Assembly (NCBI GenBank): GCA_016716885.1
Contig: JADJUV010000032.1
Span: forward strand, 1 to 64,000
Origin: Candidatus Trichofilum aggregatum
Lineage (GTDB): Bacteria; Chloroflexota; Anaerolineae; Promineifilales; Promineifilaceae
Direction of reading: 5' to 3'
DNA length: 64,000 nt
Made by a program: the position numbers and the translations under genes. This document shows, piece after piece, positions 26,224 to 35,060 of this stretch; position 1 is the first letter of the stretch; each line of letters begins with the position of its first letter. The notes under the pieces are model-generated. The model saw only the letters and a list, made by a program, of their open reading frames with translations, did no database searches and was not told the DNA's origin.

Positions 26224-27618
26224 TTACTGTTGACTCCAGAAGGCCATCACCCCTTCGGCCAGGGGTTGGGGGAGCGAGCCATCCAGCCGGATGATCATGA
26301 TGTGGGGGTCGCCGTCGTCGTTTAGCATAGGCAAGACGAGGGCATCGCTGGCTGGGGACCAGAGGCGATGGCTGAGGGCGTACTGATCAAAAAACGGTAA
26401 GAACTGGTTTATGAACAGGTTGGTGGGGGAAAATTGGAGCAAGACACGCCGCTGCCCGGTGGCGACTTGCACGACTCGTAGCTCTAGGAGAAAGTCGTCC
26501 CGCTGGTTTTGCGGCCGCGCCAACACCCCCTTACTCCCCTCGTAAGCCGAATCTTCCAGGCTCTCACTGGGCAACGTTAGATAAGCAATGGCCTGCCCAT
26601 CAGGCGACCAGAAGAAGGAGAACACTGGGCCGCTGTCCAACAGCGTCACATCACCCGTGGTAGCGTCCATCAGGCGCAAGGGGCCAAAGGCCAGGTCAGA
26701 CGGGTTGAGCGGGCTGGTGAAGGCGAGTTGGTCGTTGGCAGGACTCCAGCCCAGGGCTACAAAACCCTGGTGCTGAACAGACACTTCACTCCCGTTTTGT
26801 TGGTCAGCGATGATGAGGCGGCGCTGGTTGTCGCGGAGGGTTCCGTAGGCCAGGTAACGCCCATCGGCAGAAAGGCCCGGCGATTGGAAGAAACCGGGTT
26901 CGGCCAGGTTGGTGGTTTCGGTGTTGCCCTGATTATCCATGAAGCCGAGCCGTGAACCTTCGCCCGTGAGGCCGGAGTGGATGAACAGGTTCAGACCATC
27001 GTTGAGCCAGTTCCAGTAAAAGGGGGAACCGGTAGTGAGAAGGGAGTCGGTGGTGGAGCCATCGGCATTAGCCAGATGAAAACCAGCCCCATCTTGGGGA
27101 TGACCGGCCAGAAAGCTGACTTGTTGGCCGGTGGGGGACCAGTAGAGGTAGATGGGGTAGTTGCTGGAGCTACGATATAACTCGACGGGCGCGGCCGCGG
27201 CCGCGTCATCCAACACAAACAACCCGCCACTCTGACGGCTACTGCCAATAGCGGCCACCTGCAACCCATCAGGCGACCAGGCCGGAAACTGGAAGCGTAG
27301 ATCATCGTCGTCCGTTAGCTGGCGGGTCTCCGTGCCATCCGGGGCAATGGTGACGATCTGGCCGTCTCGGTCAATGTAGACGATGCGGTTCACCGTGAGG
27401 GCGGGGTCGGGGATGAGGAGTGGGGTGTCTGGTACGACGGCTTCAATGGCGGGTGTGTCTGTGGCGACCGGGAGTTCTTCGGCGACAGGGGTCGGGCTTT
27501 CTTCACGTAGGACGATGATGAGGGCCGCGGCCGCGAACACCACCAGGCAAGTCATCATCCCCATTAACCCTACGCCACAGCCGATAAGCCAGAGCCAGGT
27601 ACGATTTTGTTGTGTCAT
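26224..27618 (-). CDS. Membrane-anchored beta-propeller protein (PD40/TolB-like)
   Basis: TWLWLIGCGVGLMGMMTCLVVFAAAALIIVL near the N-terminus is a single membrane anchor. A short Pro/Thr/Val linker follows. Repeated blades then begin near residue 85, each with a pattern such as FPAWSPDGLQVAAIGS, YLYWSPTGQQVSFLAG, LGWSPANDQLAFTS and FFWSPDGQAIAYLTL. These W-S-P-D-G blades are PD40 (WD40-like) propeller repeats of the TolB type. Such surface propellers mostly bind proteins or sugars; no enzyme motif is seen. The Met at 27618 is chosen since it precedes the anchor closely and has a G-rich site before it. Confidence 0.8.
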   Translation of the reverse strand: MTQQNRTWLWLIGCGVGLMGMMTCLVVFAAAALIIVLREESPTPVAEELPVATDTPAIEAVVPDTPLLIPDPALTVNRIVYIDRDGQIVTIAPDGTETRQLTDDDDLRFQFPAWSPDGLQVAAIGSSRQSGGLFVLDDAAAAAPVELYRSSSNYPIYLYWSPTGQQVSFLAGHPQDGAGFHLANADGSTTDSLLTTGSPFYWNWLNDGLNLFIHSGLTGEGSRLGFMDNQGNTETTNLAEPGFFQSPGLSADGRYLAYGTLRDNQRRLIIADQQNGSEVSVQHQGFVALGWSPANDQLAFTSPLNPSDLAFGPLRLMDATTGDVTLLDSGPVFSFFWSPDGQAIAYLTLPSESLEDSAYEGSKGVLARPQNQRDDFLLELRVVQVATGQRRVLLQFSPTNLFINQFLPFFDQYALSHRLWSPASDALVLPMLNDDGDPHIMIIRLDGSLPQPLAEGVMAFWSQQ

Positions 27619-27631
27619 AAGAACCCCCATG

Positions 27632-27660
27632 TGTTGTGTTGCGTGTTGCGTGTTGCGTTA
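27632..27660. repeat. TTGCGTG direct words
   Basis: GTGTTGTGTTGCGTGTTGCG and TGTTGCGTTAA, a one-armed member of the short-unit arrays; see 28577-28628. Confidence 0.5.
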
Positions 27661-27736
27661 ATTGTGGGCCAAAATCTGGTTCAGGCAATGGTTTTTTCTG
27701 GTTTTCTCAGATAGGTGTTTTCAAAGTATAGATCGC

Positions 27737-27797
27737 GTGCCTGGCACGGGGCGGCAAGTTGCGTTATGACCAGGTTTGTCTGCCCCGTGCCAGGCAC
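27737..27797 (-). repeat. 61-bp inverted-repeat element, copy 1
   Basis: Arms GTGCCTGGCACGGGGC / GCCCCGTGCCAGGCAC (16 bp, perfect) enclose a loop of about 29 bases holding CATAACGCAACTT (reverse strand). Copy 2 at 60702-60762 has the same arms with one change per arm and nearly the same loop. Confidence 0.85.
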
Positions 27798-27885
27798 GAT
27801 GGCCGCACACACTTTGCCAAATCCATCTGTTTGATAATAATTGAGGTTTTTGACCTGGATGAAGTGCTTGTGCAGGGTGTTAAAC

Positions 27886-27990
27886 ATGTTTGAGGGGCAA
27901 ATTCGCTGCCCCATGCTGGCGATCAATCGCAAACTAGGCTACCAACCGGAGCCGGGTTACTTCACATTGGTTAAAGAACCGATACAATAA
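27886..27990 (+). pseudogene. C-terminal remnant of a GNAT acetyltransferase
   Basis: The 34 residues MFEGQIRCPMLAINRKLG and YQPEPGYFTLVKEPIQ match the last helix and strand of many GNAT acetyltransferases, where the segment usually reads N-x-P-M-L-A-I-N-x-K-L-G-F/Y. The acetyl-CoA-binding part is missing; in its place is the 61-bp element upstream. A complete, only distantly similar GNAT gene follows 24 bases later. Confidence 0.55.
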
Positions 27991-28014
27991 GCCTGTAATC
28001 AGGGAGTGGTGACC

Positions 28015-28569
28015 ATGAATGAATTTGTAATAGCCAATCAAGTCAGCCTCACAACGGAACGGTTGATCTTGCGTGAGTTTACCTTGATGGACGCGGCCGC
28101 GGTCTTTGCCTATAGCACCAAACCCGAAGCCCATCAATTTGCTGACCACCCACCCCATGCCAGTGTGTATGATACCGAAGAGATGATTCAACGGTTCATT
28201 GGCTGGCAATATGATACCCCTCGGCAAAATCTGGTGCTGGGGCTGGCTCTGAAAAACACCCCCCGCACCCTCATCGGCGACATCGCCCTGACCACAACGG
28301 ATCAGGTAAACCGGGAAGCGGAGTTGGGTTTTATGATTGACCCGGCTTATTGGGGGTTGGGGTATGGCACTGAGGCGGCTGAGGCATTGATTGGTTATGG
28401 GTTCACGCGGGTGGGCTGGAAACGCATCGCGGCCGCGTGCCACAAAGACAATCTGGCCTCCCAAAAACTACTGCGCCGGGTGGGTCTGCAACCCAGCGAA
28501 ACCCCACCGGCCAACAAGCCGGGATTGCGTTTCAACCCGCATATGCGTTTTTTTAGCCTGGAAAGATAG
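28015..28569 (+). CDS. GNAT family N-acetyltransferase (RimJ/RimL-like)
   Basis: The protein has 184 residues. LTTERLILREFTLMDAAAVF is the usual RimJ/RimL start. The acetyl-CoA segment GFMIDPAYWGLGYGTEAAEA holds the G-x-G-x-A pyrophosphate loop (here GLGYGTEA), and LLRRVGLQPSE is the end helix. Members acetylate protein N-termini, amino groups of small molecules or antibiotics; the target here is unknown. ATG 28015 follows a GGAGTGGTGACC site and is favoured over the earlier GTG. Confidence 0.85.
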   Translation: MNEFVIANQVSLTTERLILREFTLMDAAAVFAYSTKPEAHQFADHPPHASVYDTEEMIQRFIGWQYDTPRQNLVLGLALKNTPRTLIGDIALTTTDQVNREAELGFMIDPAYWGLGYGTEAAEALIGYGFTRVGWKRIAAACHKDNLASQKLLRRVGLQPSETPPANKPGLRFNPHMRFFSLER

Positions 28570-28576
28570 AAATCGA

Positions 28577-28628
28577 GCGTGTTACGTGTTGCGTGTTGCG
28601 TGATCAAGACACGTAACACGCAACACGC
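28577..28628. repeat. Short-unit inverted array (GTGTTGCGTG)
   Basis: GCGTGTTACGTGTTGCGTG and TTGCGTG, a TGATCAAG spacer, then ACACGTAACACGCAACACGC. It sits just after the GNAT stop and could serve as a terminator, though without a U tract. Confidence 0.7.
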
Positions 28629-28654
28629 CCTACAATTCACAAGGAGCACCTTTC

Positions 28655-29041
28655 ATGTCAAAAGAAATCATTCACACCCAACATGCCCCGGCCGCAGTGG
28701 GGCCATATTCTCAGGCTGTCCGGCTGGGCAACCTGGTGTTTACCTCTGGGCAAATTGCCCTGGACCCCAGCACCGGCAAACTGGTGGAAGGGGATGTGGT
28801 GGCCCAGACGCATCAGGTGTTGAACAATTTGCAGGCCGTGCTCGCGGCCGCGGGCACAGACCTCGCCCAGGTCATCAAAACCACCGTCTTCCTGCAAAAC
28901 ATGGGCGACTTTCCCATCTTCAACCAGACCTACAGCCAATACTTTCCGGCCAATCCGCCCGCCCGCTCCACCGTTGAAGTCTCCAAACTGCCCCTGGGTG
29001 GGCTGGTCGAGATCGAGTGCATTGCCTTAGTGGGGGGATGA
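28655..29041 (+). CDS. ridA: RidA family reactive-intermediate deaminase
   Basis: The protein has 128 residues. PAAVGPYSQAVRLGNLVFTS is the family start with the substrate Tyr. HQVLNNLQAVLAAAGTDLAQVIKTTVF is the middle, seen as NLQAVLAAAG and VIKTTVFLQNM. The C-terminal PPARSTVEVSKLPLGGLVE and IECIALVG carry the conserved Arg and Glu that hydrolyse 2-aminoacrylate and related imines. This protects pyridoxal enzymes from damage by threonine dehydratase products. GGAGC lies seven bases before the ATG. Confidence 0.93.
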   Translation: MSKEIIHTQHAPAAVGPYSQAVRLGNLVFTSGQIALDPSTGKLVEGDVVAQTHQVLNNLQAVLAAAGTDLAQVIKTTVFLQNMGDFPIFNQTYSQYFPANPPARSTVEVSKLPLGGLVEIECIALVGG

Positions 29042-29104
29042 GTGCTGAGTGCTGAGTGCTGAAGTGCTTTCCCCTCAGTACTCAGCACTTTCCCCTCAGC
29101 ACTA
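29040..29104. repeat. Short-unit inverted array (AGTGCTGAGTGCTGA)
   Basis: AGTGCTGAGTGCTGAGTGCTG, then after a CCCC spacer CTCAGTACTCAGCACT and CCCTCAGCACT. The same CAGCACTCA words lie in the moaD-moaE linker at 5157-5213. Confidence 0.7.
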
Positions 29105-29112
29105 TCTTTCCT

Positions 29113-29796
29113 ATGTCTGCTGAAACCATCCTTGTCGTAGACGACGAAGCGAATATCCGTGAACTGGCGCGCATGTACCTGGAGAAAGATGGTTACCGGG
29201 TGCTGATTGCCGTTAATGGACAACAAGCCCTGGACACCATCCGCCAGCAATCGCCGGCTCTGGTGGTGTTGGATTTGATGTTGCCGGGTATTGATGGCTG
29301 GGAAGTGTGCCGCCGGGTGCGGGCCACAAGCAATTTACCCATCCTCATGCTGACCGCTCGTGATGATGATATTGACAAGATTGTGGGGCTGGAGCTAGGG
29401 GCGGATGATTATCTGACGAAGCCGTTTAACCCTCGTGAACTGGTCGCCAGGGTGAGAGCAATACTGCGGCGTGCGGCCGCGGCCCCCAACCCGCAACACG
29501 AACGCCGCCGCCTGGGCAATTTAACCGTCAGTCCCGCCAGCCGCGATGTCCACATTGACGACTTGCGGGTTGACCTGCGGAGCAAAGAGTTTGATCTGCT
29601 CCTCACCCTCATGGATCATGAAAACATGGTGCTTTCACGGGAACAACTGCTTGATCTGGTGTGGGGTTATGAGTTTTACGGCCAGACTCGCACCGTAGAC
29701 GTTCACATCGGCCACCTGCGGGATCGGCTGGTGGGCAGCAATGTCAAAATTGAGACGGTATGGGGGAAAGGGTACAAATTGCTGGTGGATGAGTAA
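29113..29796 (+). CDS. OmpR/PhoB family response regulator
   Basis: The receiver domain (TILVVDDEANIRELAR, VLDLMLPGIDGWEVCR with the phospho-Asp, PILMLTARDDDIDKIVGLE and ADDYLTKPFNPREL) is followed from about 130 by an OmpR-type winged helix: RSKEFDLLLTLMDHENMVLS, REQLLDLVWGYEF, RTVDVHIGHLRDRL. All phosphorylation residues are present. The Met at 29113 begins the receiver domain; an earlier Met lies inside the AGTGCTGA array and was rejected. The gene pairs with the histidine kinase at 29963. Confidence 0.93.
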   Translation: MSAETILVVDDEANIRELARMYLEKDGYRVLIAVNGQQALDTIRQQSPALVVLDLMLPGIDGWEVCRRVRATSNLPILMLTARDDDIDKIVGLELGADDYLTKPFNPRELVARVRAILRRAAAAPNPQHERRRLGNLTVSPASRDVHIDDLRVDLRSKEFDLLLTLMDHENMVLSREQLLDLVWGYEFYGQTRTVDVHIGHLRDRLVGSNVKIETVWGKGYKLLVDE

Positions 29797-29856
29797 GACC
29801 CAGTTTACAGTTGTTTTACAGTTCTACCATACCTTCTGAAGATTTACGCCTTAAGC

Positions 29857-29926
29857 TGTTACGTGGTGCGTGGTGCGTGGTGCGTGCCAGAGCCTTGATA
29901 CGCAACACGTAACACGCACCACGCCC
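29857..29926. repeat. Short-unit inverted array (TGGTGCGTGG)
   Basis: TGTTACGTGGTGCGTGGTGC and GTGGTGCGTG, then CCAGAGCCTTGAT, then ACGCAACACGTAACACGCACC and ACGCCC. A variant of the 28577 array with GTGGTGC in place of GTGTTGC. Confidence 0.65.
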
Positions 29927-29962
29927 TAAAACCCAAACCCTTGTTACCTTGCCCCTCCCACC

Positions 29963-31434
29963 ATGTTCCGTTCACTGCGTAGCCGCCTGCTCCTCTCTTA
30001 CACAGCCGTCATTGGCACCGTTTTGGTGGTGATGACGCTTTTTTTGTTAGCGGCCGCGTTGTCAGCCCAGTTGCGTTTTGACCCCCCTTGGCGGGAGCTG
30101 ATCGTCATTGCCCGCAGTGTAGACGCCGAAATTACACGAGCGCGGCAGGCGGGTATTGCCACCATTGAGGCGGAACGGTTTGAACAATTTCTGGCTCAGG
30201 TGGCCGACTCACAAAATGTGCGGGTTCTGGGCATCATTGCCGGCACACGAGAAGTCTTTTACGATAGTCAAAACGGCAGTTGGGTAAGTGAAACAATCGT
30301 GGCCGACCCCATCCGTTCGGTGTTGGCGGTGGATAACAATATCAGTTTGGGGGATATGAGGCCCCGGATGGCTCCCATTGGCTGGTGTTGACCCAGGCGT
30401 TGGACACGTTTCGCGGCCGCAATCGTCTTTTCATCGTCTATGCGCGGCCGCAACCCACCCCCTTCGCCGTCTTCCGCCAATTTTTCCTCTCCCCGTTGTG
30501 CCAGGCGGGCCTGGCCGCCTTCCTGGTAGCTGTGCTCCTCATGTTATGGCTGAACCGTTCGGTGACGCGGCCGCTGAAAAACATGGCTCAGGCCAGTGAA
30601 GCCATGGCCGCGGGCAACTATGACCAGCAAGTGCCTGTGCAAGGGCCAGAAGAGGTGCGTCGGGTGGCCTCAAGTTTCAACGAGATGGCGACCCAGGTTA
30701 AAAAGGCCAACCTGTCTCAGCGCGATTTTGTCGCCAACGTCTCCCACGACCTAAAAACGCCGCTCACTTCGATCCAGGGCTGGAGCCAGGCTCTGTTGGA
30801 TGGCGTTGCCAGTCGGCCAGAGCAAGTAGGGAACGCGGCCGCGATCATTCACAGTGAAGCTGAACGCATGAACCGCATGGTCAGCCAGCTTCTCGACCTG
30901 GCCCGCATCGAATCAGGTCAGCTTAAGCTCCACCAGACCCCGCTTTACCTCAACGATTTGCTGACAGATGTCTACAACAACCTGCTGGTGCAGGCCCAGG
31001 CCCAACAAATTCATCTGACCCAGGCTATTCAACCCGTGCCCCTCATTAGCGGCGACGGCGACCGGCTGATGCAGGTGTTCAGCAATCTGGTGGATAATGC
31101 GCTGAGCCATACTCCGGCGGGCGGGCGGGTGCATCTGGTGGTGCGGCCGCATGGCGACCAGGCCGTTGAGGTGTTGGTGCAGGACACAGGCAAGGGTATC
31201 CCCCCGGATGAGTTAGAGCGGGTATTTGAGCGGTTTTATCAGGTGGAGAAATCGCGGGTGCAGGATAGCGGCCGCAAGGGGTCGGGTCTGGGGTTGGCGA
31301 TTGCCAGGGAGTTGGTGGAAGCGCATCGCGGCCGCATCACCGCCCATAGCCAGCCGGGTCAGGGAACCACCTTTGCCGTGCGGTTGCCTCTCTCCCCCAC
31401 GCCCCCTGGCGCTACCCTGACCAAACGGCAATAA
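29963..31434 (+). CDS. Membrane sensor histidine kinase with HAMP domain, one-base frameshift
   Basis: An N-terminal membrane helix (LLLSYTAVIGTVLVVMTLFLL) starts an outside sensor domain of about 140 residues. The first frame stops at 30391. Adding one G to the run of five at 30349-30353 restores GYEAPDGSHWLVLTQALD and joins the second frame. That frame has a second helix (AGLAAFLVAVLLMLWL), HAMP, the H box FVANVSHDLKTPLTSIQGW, N box VFSNLVDNALSHTP, and the ATP lid region SGLGLAIARELVEAHRG. Total is about 490 residues. It is the likely partner of the OmpR-type regulator directly upstream. The homopolymer position makes sequencing error likely. Confidence 0.85.
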
Positions 31435-31459
31435 GGCCTAAATGAGTGGAATAAAGAGA

Positions 31460-31562
31460 ATAATTAATTATTGAACTGTTGAACTGTTGAATGGTTAATG
31501 AAGTGGTGGATGCTTCCCCTCATTAATCATTCAACCATTCACAAATTCACCGATTAATTATT
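31460..31562. repeat. Short-unit inverted array (GTTGAACTGTTGAA)
   Basis: TTAATTATTGAACTGTTGAA and CTGTTGAATGGTTAATGAAG, then a short CCCC centre, then CATTAATCATTCAACCATTC and ATTAATTA. It lies between convergent genes and could terminate both. Confidence 0.65.
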
Positions 31563-32225
31563 TTCTTGTTGCGGTATTAGATTCCCGTCCAACTCCCTTT
31601 CCTCTATCACCTGCTCCATGCGCCCGGCAAATTCACTCAGCATGACGGCCGTCGCTCCCCAGACCTTGTGTTCCCCCACGGCAAAATAGGGAATCTGCAA
31701 GGTCAGGCCATTAAAATCACGCGGCTCATGGCGGCGATTGGCGGGGTCCAGCAGATGCCGGAGTGGTACTTCCAGGATTTCAGCGACTTCCCACTCGGCG
31801 GGGTAAAAGGTGGGCGCGGCCGCGTACCAGCCCACAAAAGGGTGTACCTCAAAATCGGACGGGGGAATATAAATGGGTGTCATATCACCCAGCATCAGCA
31901 CTTGTGTCGGGTCAATCCCTACTTCTTCATGAGCTTCCCGTAAGGCTGTTTGTCCTAACATCTCACCCTCGTCTTGCCGCCCACCGGGAAAAGAGATCTG
32001 CCCCGCATGGGAGTTCAGATCATCGCGGCGGCGTGTCAGCACGAAGTGGAGTTGCCCATCTTTGGGGTAGAGCAGAAGCAAGACGGCGCCCACTCGGGGA
32101 CGGCCCTGTAGGTTTTCTGGCCGTCGGATAGCGCGGGGGACGGGAGCCATGAGGCGTTGGTACGCGGCCGCGTCAAAATCAGCTAACAATAACGCTTTTT
32201 GAATCAAATCCAGAGAAACATTCAT
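31554..32225 (-). CDS. Nudix hydrolase, CoA pyrophosphatase-like
   Basis: The Nudix box is GGRQDEGEMLGQTALREAHEEVGI (seen as GGRQDEGEMLGQTAL and REAHEEVGI), with the catalytic Glu residues. The lead residues HAGQISFPGGRQD and LTRRRDDLNSHAGQ match the CoA/acyl-CoA pyrophosphatase group (NudL/YeaB), which has L-T-x-R and H-x-G-x-V/I-x-F-P-G-G. The enzyme should hydrolyse CoA or its derivatives to 4'-phosphopantetheine compounds and ADP. The length of 223 residues fits. The Met at 32225 begins at the domain lead, MNVSLDLIQ; an earlier Met was rejected. Confidence 0.87.
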   Translation of the reverse strand: MNVSLDLIQKALLLADFDAAAYQRLMAPVPRAIRRPENLQGRPRVGAVLLLLYPKDGQLHFVLTRRRDDLNSHAGQISFPGGRQDEGEMLGQTALREAHEEVGIDPTQVLMLGDMTPIYIPPSDFEVHPFVGWYAAAPTFYPAEWEVAEILEVPLRHLLDPANRRHEPRDFNGLTLQIPYFAVGEHKVWGATAVMLSEFAGRMEQVIEERELDGNLIPQQENN

Positions 32226-32595
32226 GCCCCTGATTTTACCCCAACAATGGACAACCCTCATCAAAAGGCTAACCCTGGCCGCCGCCGTTCCGTCCTTTCG
32301 CTGCCCTCGGCTTCCCTACCCCCCAGGGCGGGGGTTTTGGGGCCAGGTTTTGTTGCGCGCGCAGGGTCACAACCAATGATTTCTGACACTAAGTTGACTT
32401 TGGAAAAGCCTTGCCGCCCTGGCCCCAAATCTGGATCATAACCTGCAACCAAGCGATAATAGATGCGTACAGCCATCGGCAAAAAAACCTTTCCGGATCG
32501 TTTCAGGATCACCCTTCTGCTATCCTGAAACCAATCAGACCCTATCTTCATCTGATGCTTCGCTATCCCAACCATTCTCACAAGGAGTCCAAATA
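32226..32595. other. Intergenic stretch with a diverged repeat
   Basis: No gene is seen. CCCCCAGGGCGGGGGTTTTGG near 32320 and AAGTTGACTTTGGAAAAGCC near 32390 echo parts of the repeats at 53.3-53.45 kb. The last 20 bases hold the AAGGAG site of the next gene. Confidence 0.5.
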
Positions 32596-33381
32596 ATGAA
32601 AAGTCATGTGGTAGATTACAAAATTCATGGTGATGATCTTCAATTCGTTGAAGTAGAACTTGATGCGGGTGAAACCGTTATTGCTGAAGCGGGTACCATG
32701 ATGTACATGGAAGATGGCATCGGCTTTGAAACTAAAATGGGTGATGGTTCCCAGCCCGACCAGGGTTTCATGGGCAAGCTCTTCAGTGCGGGCAAACGCG
32801 CCTTAACCGGTGAGTCCCTCTTCATGACCCACTTTTCCAATAAAGCCGGGGGTAAAAAACATGTGGCCTTTGCCGCCTCTTACCCAGGCAAAATTGTCCC
32901 CATTGATTTGGACGAAGTAAATGGGGAAATGCTCTGTCAAAAAGATTCATTCCTCTGTGCTGCTCTGGGCACAGAAGTGAGTATCGCCTTCAACAAAAAA
33001 ATAGGCGCAGGGCTGTTTGGGGGTGAAGGGTTTATCCTGCAACGGTTGCGTGGTGATGGCATGGTTTTCATTCATGCGGGTGGAACCATCATTGAAAAGC
33101 AACTCAACAACGAAAAAATCCTGGTTGATACCGGTTGTATTGTCGCGTTTGAGGCCCAAATCAGTTACGACATTCAGCGAGCAGGCAACCTGAAATCTAT
33201 GGTATTCGGTGGAGAAGGGTTATTCCTGGCTACTTTGCAAGGCACAGGCCGGGTGTGGTTACAATCATTGCCATTCTCCCGCCTGGCCGACCGTATTCTG
33301 CAAAACGCCCCGTCTGCGGGTGGTTCCACCACAGGTGAAGGCTCGGCTATTCGTGGGTTGACCAACCTGCTCCAATCGTAG
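32596..33381 (+). CDS. AIM24/TIGR00266 family protein
   Basis: The protein has 261 residues with the pattern of the TIGR00266 (AIM24, tryptophan-RNA-binding-attenuator-like) family. GETVIAEAGTMMYMEDGIGFE is near residue 23, GESLFMTHFSNKA about 73, the CQKDSFLCAALGTEVSIAF region about 115, GLFGGEGFILQRLRGDG about 137, FEAQISYDIQRAGNLKSMVFGGEGLF (as SYDIQRAG, MVFGGEGLF) and GRVWLQSLPFSRLADRI near the end. Function is not known; yeast AIM24 acts in mitochondrial organisation. AAGGAG precedes the ATG by nine bases. No NotI-type octamer is present in this gene. Confidence 0.85.
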   Translation: MKSHVVDYKIHGDDLQFVEVELDAGETVIAEAGTMMYMEDGIGFETKMGDGSQPDQGFMGKLFSAGKRALTGESLFMTHFSNKAGGKKHVAFAASYPGKIVPIDLDEVNGEMLCQKDSFLCAALGTEVSIAFNKKIGAGLFGGEGFILQRLRGDGMVFIHAGGTIIEKQLNNEKILVDTGCIVAFEAQISYDIQRAGNLKSMVFGGEGLFLATLQGTGRVWLQSLPFSRLADRILQNAPSAGGSTTGEGSAIRGLTNLLQS

Positions 33382-33420
33382 ATTCCCTATTACACACCTA
33401 TTGTTTTGCCCCTAACATAG

Positions 33421-33460
33421 AAAAAGCCCTGACAGATATTGGCATCTGTCAGGGCTTTTT
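33421..33460. terminator. Strong bidirectional terminator
   Basis: AAAAAGCCCTGACAGAT and ATCTGTCAGGGCTTTTT enclose six bases. The stem has T runs on both strands and lies between two convergent genes. Confidence 0.9.
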
Positions 33461-33487
33461 ATGTTCCACGCACCACCAAAGAGGTGC

Positions 33488-34828
33488 TTACATGTTCACC
33501 ATGGCTTTGTACTCGCCATTGCCTTTGCCTTTTTTGTCCACAAAATAACTGGACCCCGCCTCGTCGATCAACTCAGGGGTTAGAGTGGGAACTGTGCCCT
33601 CATAGTTACAAATAGAGACGATGATTTTCAAAATATCACGAGGATGAACCGCTTGCATAGTACGCCCTGGCTCCCGGTACCATTTTTGTAGCAGGTACAT
33701 GAAACCGTTCTTATCAAAGGGCACTTTAAGAGATTCAGACATCACCTTGAAAATTTGGAAAAACATCTTCTCATCCGGGCTAAAAATGCCTACTTTCATC
33801 TGGATACGGCGGAGAAAGGCATCATCTACTAACTGCTCTGGGTCAAGATTTGTGGAGAAAACGAGAAGCTGGCGGAAAGGGGCTTCGATTGTTTGCCCGG
33901 ACTGTAGGCGCAAAAAGTCAATGCGGCTTTCTAAGGGCACAATCCACCGGTTGAGCAATTGTTGTGGACTCATTTGTTGGCGGCCAAAGTCGTCAATGAG
34001 GAACATGCCCCCATTCGCTTTTAGTTGCAACGGGGCTTCATAGAATTTGGCAAATGGCTCAAAACGCAGGTCCAACGCATCCATTTTTAGTTCGCCCCCG
34101 ACCATCACGGCAGGGCGTTCACATAATCCCCAACGCCGATCGGCTTTGATTCGGCCCAGGTTGGCGGTCTCTTGTTTGACGGCAAAATCTCCTGCTGGGA
34201 TATGGATGAGGGGATCTACAACCTGGATGATTTGCCCACCAGTGGTGATAGCGTAGGGGATCCAAATGGGCGAGGCCCCGGAGATCATTTTGGCAATGGC
34301 TTCCGCCACCGTAGTCTTGCCGTTTCCGGGTGGGCCATACAGGAAGAGGGATGAGCCGGTGTTGACGGCTGGGCCAATTCGCCGGTCAAATTTTTCGGGC
34401 AAGATCAAATGGGCCAGGGCCTTTCTAACCTGAGTGGGCGTAATTTTCAGAGTCGCCGAGGTCTGAGCGATGATGGCTTGTTTGTATACTTCCACATCGA
34501 TAGGAGCTGGCCCTACGTAGAGAGAGCGTTCCATGGAGTCTCGGGCGCGTTTTGTGCCTTCTTCGGTGAGGCGGTAAGTGTAACTGAGCCGACCTATTGA
34601 TCCTGTTCTGGCTACTTCAACCAGGTGCTCTTGTTGCATGCGTGCCAGCATGTCGTCTAGGACCTGAGGATGGACGCGGATGATCTCGGTGAAGCGACTG
34701 ACACTGACGTCGCCTTCGTTGAATAACATGCGGTAGACGAGGTCGGAGACGAGGTTAATGGGGATGCCCAGTTCTTCGGCCGAAGAAGGCATGGCGATGA
34801 TTTCTTTAATATCCGGTATGGTGGACAA
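33488..34828 (-). CDS. AAA ATPase with N-terminal winged helix
   Basis: Residues 20-115 resemble a winged helix: VYRMLFNEGDVSVSRFTEII, then DDMLARMQQEHLVEV. An AAA core follows. LFLYGPPGNGKTTVAEAIAK is Walker A (about 170), MFLIDDFGRQQMSPQQLLN Walker B, LLVFSTNLDPEQLVDD sensor 1, and AFLRRIQMKVGIF contains the arginine pair of the finger. The length is 446 residues. Similar bacterial proteins are annotated only as ATP-binding protein. With no vWA partner next door, MoxR function is unlikely. The winged helix suggests a role on DNA or with a type IV pilus/secretion partner. gyrA is upstream on the same strand, with a terminator between. Confidence 0.75.
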   Translation of the reverse strand: MSTIPDIKEIIAMPSSAEELGIPINLVSDLVYRMLFNEGDVSVSRFTEIIRVHPQVLDDMLARMQQEHLVEVARTGSIGRLSYTYRLTEEGTKRARDSMERSLYVGPAPIDVEVYKQAIIAQTSATLKITPTQVRKALAHLILPEKFDRRIGPAVNTGSSLFLYGPPGNGKTTVAEAIAKMISGASPIWIPYAITTGGQIIQVVDPLIHIPAGDFAVKQETANLGRIKADRRWGLCERPAVMVGGELKMDALDLRFEPFAKFYEAPLQLKANGGMFLIDDFGRQQMSPQQLLNRWIVPLESRIDFLRLQSGQTIEAPFRQLLVFSTNLDPEQLVDDAFLRRIQMKVGIFSPDEKMFFQIFKVMSESLKVPFDKNGFMYLLQKWYREPGRTMQAVHPRDILKIIVSICNYEGTVPTLTPELIDEAGSSYFVDKKGKGNGEYKAMVNM

Positions 34829-35018
34829 CGATTCCTCCTGGCGAGATCAATATACGGTGGACAACCCTCAACTCAGTACCCCTATGCTGTGGTTGGTGTC
34901 TTTTATGAGCATAATGTGGACATAGGCTGGCTGTTTACCGGGCCATGCGAATCCCTACCGTAGGCTCTCAAGTATAGAACGGGATGATAAAGGCTCAATA
35001 GGAAAATGGGTCAGGAAT

Positions 35019-35056
35019 AAAAAAACCGGGTGACTGGCATAGCACCCGGTTTTTTG
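35019..35056 (-). terminator. gyrA terminator
   Basis: AAAAAACCGGGTG and CACCCGGTTTTTT enclose about 10 bases. The T run lies on both strands. It follows the gyrA stop at 35061. Confidence 0.85.
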
Positions 35057-35060
35057 TGGT

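Noticed and set aside
27681..27932. Reverse-strand frame of 83 residues
   Set aside because: It crosses the 61-bp repeat and the GNAT remnant; no ribosome site.
33488..34828. MoxR ATPase of a MoxR-vWA system
   Set aside because: No vWA protein or DUF58 gene is adjacent, and the N-terminal winged helix does not fit.
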